A DNA stretch of 26,198 nt. Source: JAVBRD01 sp031548365. Lineage in GTDB: Bacteria > Bacillota > Clostridia > Christensenellales > UBA1750. Each line of letters begins with the position of its first letter. Position 1 is the stretch's first letter. The stretch is taken from contig JAVBRD010000021.1 of assembly GCA_031548365.1 (NCBI GenBank), positions 1 through 26,198 of the forward strand, written 5' to 3'. Positions 23,965 through 26,198 of this stretch are shown in pieces. Made by a program: the position numbers and the translations under genes. The notes under the pieces are model-generated. The model saw nothing but the letters and a program-made list of their open reading frames with translations. It did not search any database and had not been told where the DNA came from.

Positions 23965-24075
23965 TTAACTCGGAAGCGCTGCACCCCGTGCGGTTAACAA
24001 GGGCAGAAGCAGCGCCAGTATCATCAGCGCCGCAATTATCGCTACGACTAGGCGGGTGGCTTTAGCTCTTCTCAT
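23965..24075 (-). CDS. Small single-pass membrane peptide (36 residues), candidate gene
   Basis: The frame runs from ATG 24075-24073 to TAA 23967-23965. The peptide has a basic start, MRRAKATR, then an uninterrupted hydrophobic helix LVVAIIAALMILALLLPLL and a short tail TARGAALPS, so it should sit in the membrane. I do not recognise it. Its layout (basic start, about 20 hydrophobic residues) recalls the tiny membrane proteins such as Prli42 found in Firmicutes, but this is not an identification. Support comes from a terminator starting three bases after the stop in the right orientation, and a possible promoter (TTGCTC, 17 bases, TATGCT at 24110-24082). That promoter would make the message leaderless; no ribosome binding site is seen. 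Confidence 0.55.
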   Translation of the reverse strand: MRRAKATRLVVAIIAALMILALLLPLLTARGAALPS

Positions 24076-24081
24076 GCCGCA

Positions 24082-24110
24082 AGCATATCATGCAAACCGC
24101 GATGGAGCAA
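24082..24110 (-). promoter_or_regulatory. Candidate promoter for the 36-residue peptide gene
   Basis: On the minus strand, TTGCTC (24110-24105), a 17-base spacer and TATGCT (24087-24082). Only six bases separate the -10 from the start codon, so transcription would begin at or next to the A of ATG. Both boxes are imperfect. Confidence 0.35.
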
Positions 24111-24182
24111 GGGCGACATAGACGAGCATCCTCGTTCACTACGCTTCCTGATCGCCAAATTGTTGCGACAATATTACGTATC

Positions 24183-24274
24183 GGTTAATTTTTAACCAAA
24201 AAGGCGCTGCTGTAGTTTCCTTTTTTGGGAACGGTGGTATACTATAGACAATGAGGCGATCTCACAAGCCTCAT
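24183..24274 (+). promoter_or_regulatory. Promoter region and leader hairpins of the Tyr-rich protein gene
   Basis: A perfect inverted repeat GGTTAA-TTT-TTAACC (24183-24197) lies 40 bases upstream of a good -10 TATACT (24238-24243); the matching -35 is weak, so an activator or another sigma factor may be involved. Transcription would start near 24250, giving a leader of about 118 bases. The leader opens with the stem ATGAGGC (24251-24257) and GCCTCAT (24268-24274). I recognise no known riboswitch in it. Confidence 0.5.
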
Positions 24275-24367
24275 CTTCCCGCACGGATATTGCGTTCTCG
24301 CGTGAATACACTGTATGGGACGCGATCCCGGTGCAACACGACCCACTTTGGCGAAGGAGAGATTAGC

Positions 24368-25951
24368 ATGAAAACCAGTAACAAACTTTTCGCAGTTTTG
24401 ATGAGCGCCATATTGGCTATTACCGTGCTTGCGCCGATCACATCCGCAGCGGCGGCCACTGGCAGCCTTACAAGTGTTACGGCATCAAGCTCCTACGTGA
24501 ACATCTACGGATCCTTGAGCGTGGAAATCACAAGCAACACGCAGACGGAGATTGACGTTGTGTTCACGCTCGACGCGACTCCAACCTCTGTCGTCGTTAA
24601 GACCGACACTGACAGGACATACAGTGGCACCAGCATAACTTCGCTGGGCAACGACAAGTATCAAATCGAGAACGTCATCTTGCCCGCTCCCAAAACGTAT
24701 TACGGAACCACGATATATTCGTCAGCGGTTTTCACGGCCAAATACAACACGGACAGCGAAGAGTGCTCGCTTGGTTCACTCTCTGTGAACACCAGCTTTA
24801 GTGGGTATAGCGGCTACGACGGCAACGCCAACCTGAGCGATCTCACGCTTGAGCTGAGCAAGCCCGCGACGGTCAGCGTCGGCGAGGCGATCACGCTGAA
24901 CGCGCTCCTTGCCTATTACGGCAATTACAACTATTACAACTACAATTATAACTACAACTACGGCTACAACTACGGCTACGGCTACAACACCCCGATAACA
25001 GGCATCCCCGTGACGTTCACAACCAACGCCCCCACAACGGATGTCACGTTGAGCGCGCTGTCCATCCAATCCGCGACATTCAAGGCTACAAAAGCCGGGA
25101 CGTACTATGTGACGCTCACGGTTCCTTCCGGCTACCGCATCGTGAGCAGTTCCGGCATCGTCGGGAACATTGGCGGCGGAACCATCGGGTCGCTTCCTTC
25201 TCAGTACGCGATACCGCTGGGCGGCATCTACTACTTCTATAATCCCAACAACGGGACCTACCTGACCTCCAACGGATGGGTTTACTACGGCTACCCCAAC
25301 AACACGGCGTATCGCCTTGTTACCGAGATCGGTTTGTCCGCAATGTACTGGCCGGCCGGGTACGGCGTGAACAGCAGTTACTATTACAACGATCCGTACT
25401 ATTACGGCTACAGCTACCAAGGCTACTACGGCGAGTACACCGCCCGCGCGCGCACGTTCACCATCGTCGTTACAGAACCCGTCGGTACTACGCCTGCCGG
25501 CTCATCGACATCCGGTGATATCGTCATCGACGACGGCGGCATCGCAACGTTTAAATCCGGCGCGCAGGTTGGCAAGATGCTCAAGAGCACCGTGAGCGGT
25601 TACGATGCCGACTTCAGGAAAACGATGAATTTCTCCGGCAAATGGGTCGTCATTCTGGCGCCCAAGAACGACGCCAACTACGTCAAAGTGAGCAGCGGCT
25701 CAGTGTCCGCTTGGGTTCCCGCTGCATATGTCGACATCAGCACCACGACGCTGCCCGCGGATGGCGAACTCAAAACGGTCACTGCGACCAGCTACGCTTC
25801 CCTGCGCAAAACGGCCAAATCCAATGGGACGCGCCTTGAGAAAGTCGACGACGGCAGCTCCGTGATCGCCTTTGATGCGACGAGCGGTTCATTTACTCAG
25901 GTGATGTACAACGGGACCATCGGTTGGATCCTGACTTCACAGCTCTACTAA
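24368..25951 (+). CDS. Secreted Tyr/Asn-rich protein with Ig-like and SH3-like domains
   Basis: Product of 527 residues. A Sec signal peptide at about 1-29 ends in TSAAAA. Residues about 35-165 are Ser/Thr-rich beta structure, and about 165-255 look like a bacterial Ig-like domain (PATVSVGEAITLNALLAYYG ... TGIPVTFTTN ... AGTYYVTLTVPSGYRI). That domain is interrupted by a Tyr/Asn/Gly tract at about 183-207, a run of alternating Tyr and Asn or Gly. A second Tyr-rich patch is at 335-357. The C-terminus carries two SH3-like repeats at about 393-457 and 466-527 (e.g. YASLRKTAKSNGTRLEKV, YNGTIGWILTSQLY), usual for cell-wall binding. It has no catalytic motif or LPxTG. The start is ATG 24368 behind AAGGAGAG. 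It is monocistronic. The function is unknown; a wall-associated adhesive or matrix role is possible. Confidence 0.88.
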   Translation: MKTSNKLFAVLMSAILAITVLAPITSAAAATGSLTSVTASSSYVNIYGSLSVEITSNTQTEIDVVFTLDATPTSVVVKTDTDRTYSGTSITSLGNDKYQIENVILPAPKTYYGTTIYSSAVFTAKYNTDSEECSLGSLSVNTSFSGYSGYDGNANLSDLTLELSKPATVSVGEAITLNALLAYYGNYNYYNYNYNYNYGYNYGYGYNTPITGIPVTFTTNAPTTDVTLSALSIQSATFKATKAGTYYVTLTVPSGYRIVSSSGIVGNIGGGTIGSLPSQYAIPLGGIYYFYNPNNGTYLTSNGWVYYGYPNNTAYRLVTEIGLSAMYWPAGYGVNSSYYYNDPYYYGYSYQGYYGEYTARARTFTIVVTEPVGTTPAGSSTSGDIVIDDGGIATFKSGAQVGKMLKSTVSGYDADFRKTMNFSGKWVVILAPKNDANYVKVSSGSVSAWVPAAYVDISTTTLPADGELKTVTATSYASLRKTAKSNGTRLEKVDDGSSVIAFDATSGSFTQVMYNGTIGWILTSQLY

Positions 25952-25964
25952 GCCTGCACTAAAA

Positions 25965-25997
25965 AGGGAAGCCGTTACTGCGGCTTCCCTCAGTTTG
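25965..25997. terminator. Terminator of the Tyr-rich protein gene
   Basis: AGGGAAGCCG (25965-25974) pairs perfectly with CGGCTTCCCT (25981-25990), loop TTACTG, followed by CAGTTT; AAAAA precedes the stem. It starts 14 bases after the stop codon. Its end touches the presumed outer boundary of the insertion sequence at about 25989, so it may belong to either. Confidence 0.7.
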
Positions 25998-26198
25998 CCG
26001 ACAAAGGCACCTCACGCGAAGGCGAGAGGTGCCTTTGAGTGTACCAATGAATGAGACAAGCCGACGATAAAAAGGAAAAAGCGGGCGATTCTTTTCATGT
26101 TTTGGACCGCTGCGGTCAGGTAAGACTGCTCTTTCATGTTGGCAAGGCCAATCATGCGAGCCCATCGGAATCCGTGGTTATCTTTGGCTTCCGCAAAG
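25989..26198 (-). mobile_element. IS1182-like insertion sequence, 3' end (partial)
   Basis: The transposase C-terminus enters from the right edge and stops at 26012. Just outside, 25989-26006 resembles the sequence outside the left transposase start (14 of 18 positions, see 147-164), marking the likely terminal inverted repeat. A 15-bp hairpin overlaps the stop codon: AAAGGCACCTC (26003-26013) with GAGGTGCCTTT (26026-26036), plus CGC/GCG inside around a GAAG loop. The exact end and any target duplication cannot be fixed from this window. Confidence 0.65.
26012..26198 (-). CDS. IS1182-like transposase, C-terminal fragment (runs off window)
   Basis: The last 61 residues are visible in frame from the right edge: FAEAKDNHGFRWARMIGLAN, then MKEQSYLTAAVQNMKRIARF and a hydrophobic tail ending in TGA 26014-26012. 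The 'F(A/D)(E/D)AK..HG.R..R..GL..M..Q..L.A...N.K(R/K)' pattern is the closing part of the IS1182-family DDE transposase, including the region after the catalytic Glu. Another reading frame through the same DNA runs to 25959, but it has no protein-family resemblance. Confidence 0.8.
   Translation of the reverse strand, partial: FAEAKDNHGFRWARMIGLANMKEQSYLTAAVQNMKRIARFFLFIVGLSHSLVHSKAPLAFA

Noticed and set aside
24250..24367. Cyclic di-GMP riboswitch before the Tyr-rich surface protein gene
   Set aside because: Tempting because a cyclase gene lies nearby, but the conserved class I and class II motifs are not visible in this leader.
25959..26165. 68-codon minus-strand frame overlapping the IS end
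   Set aside because: It is a different frame over the transposase C-terminus; the frame ending at 26012 shows the IS1182 pattern and this one does not.

Overview
The window is most consistent with a GC-rich member of the Clostridia. The signs are a T-box leader, an LplABC-type sugar ABC system without its own ATPase, Gram-positive ribosome binding sites (GGAGG types) with many GTG and TTG starts, lipoprotein and Sec signals, and a FeoA-FeoA-FeoB-Cys-rich-peptide cluster. I cannot place it below class from the sequence alone. There are no rRNA genes, tRNA genes or CRISPR arrays.

Layout. At 1-66 there is only the N-terminus of an IS1182-like transposase (minus strand), and at 26012-26198 only the C-terminus of a transposase of the same type, also on the minus strand. 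The whole window is therefore bracketed by copies of the same kind of insertion sequence. From 396 to 14423 everything is on the minus strand: an FtsH-type membrane protease; an acyl-CoA ligase preceded by a complete T-box riboswitch with a strong promoter; a flavin reductase-type FMN protein; a three-gene carbohydrate importer (solute-binding lipoprotein and two permeases, with a hairpin between the first two genes); a translationally coupled pair of FAD flavoproteins (HI0933 family and COG2509); an NhaC-type Na+/H+ antiporter; and a TetR-family repressor.

From 14544 on, almost everything is on the plus strand. A MacB-like efflux cluster (ATPase, large FtsX-like permease, HlyD-type adaptor) is divergent from tetR across a shared operator and promoter region. 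A membrane-bound diguanylate cyclase follows. Next is a ferrous iron operon behind a perfect-consensus promoter with two DtxR-like palindromes: feoA, feoA, feoB and a Cys-rich membrane peptide. The last plus-strand gene encodes a secreted Tyr/Asn-rich protein with SH3-like C-terminal repeats. A 36-residue membrane peptide gene lies on the minus strand, convergent with the feo operon and sharing its terminator.

How the genes work together. The TetR repressor probably controls itself and the efflux operon. The feo operon is probably derepressed in iron (or manganese) limitation. The importer probably uses a shared ATPase encoded elsewhere. The most unusual regulatory link is the T-box: these riboswitches sense uncharged tRNA and normally control aminoacyl-tRNA synthetase or amino acid genes, but here the gene directly downstream is an acyl-CoA ligase. 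I found no wholly new multi-gene system. The best leads are the T-box/acyl-CoA ligase link, the FeoB extracytoplasmic insertion, the duplicated adaptor coiled coil, the Tyr-rich secreted protein and the small peptide gene.
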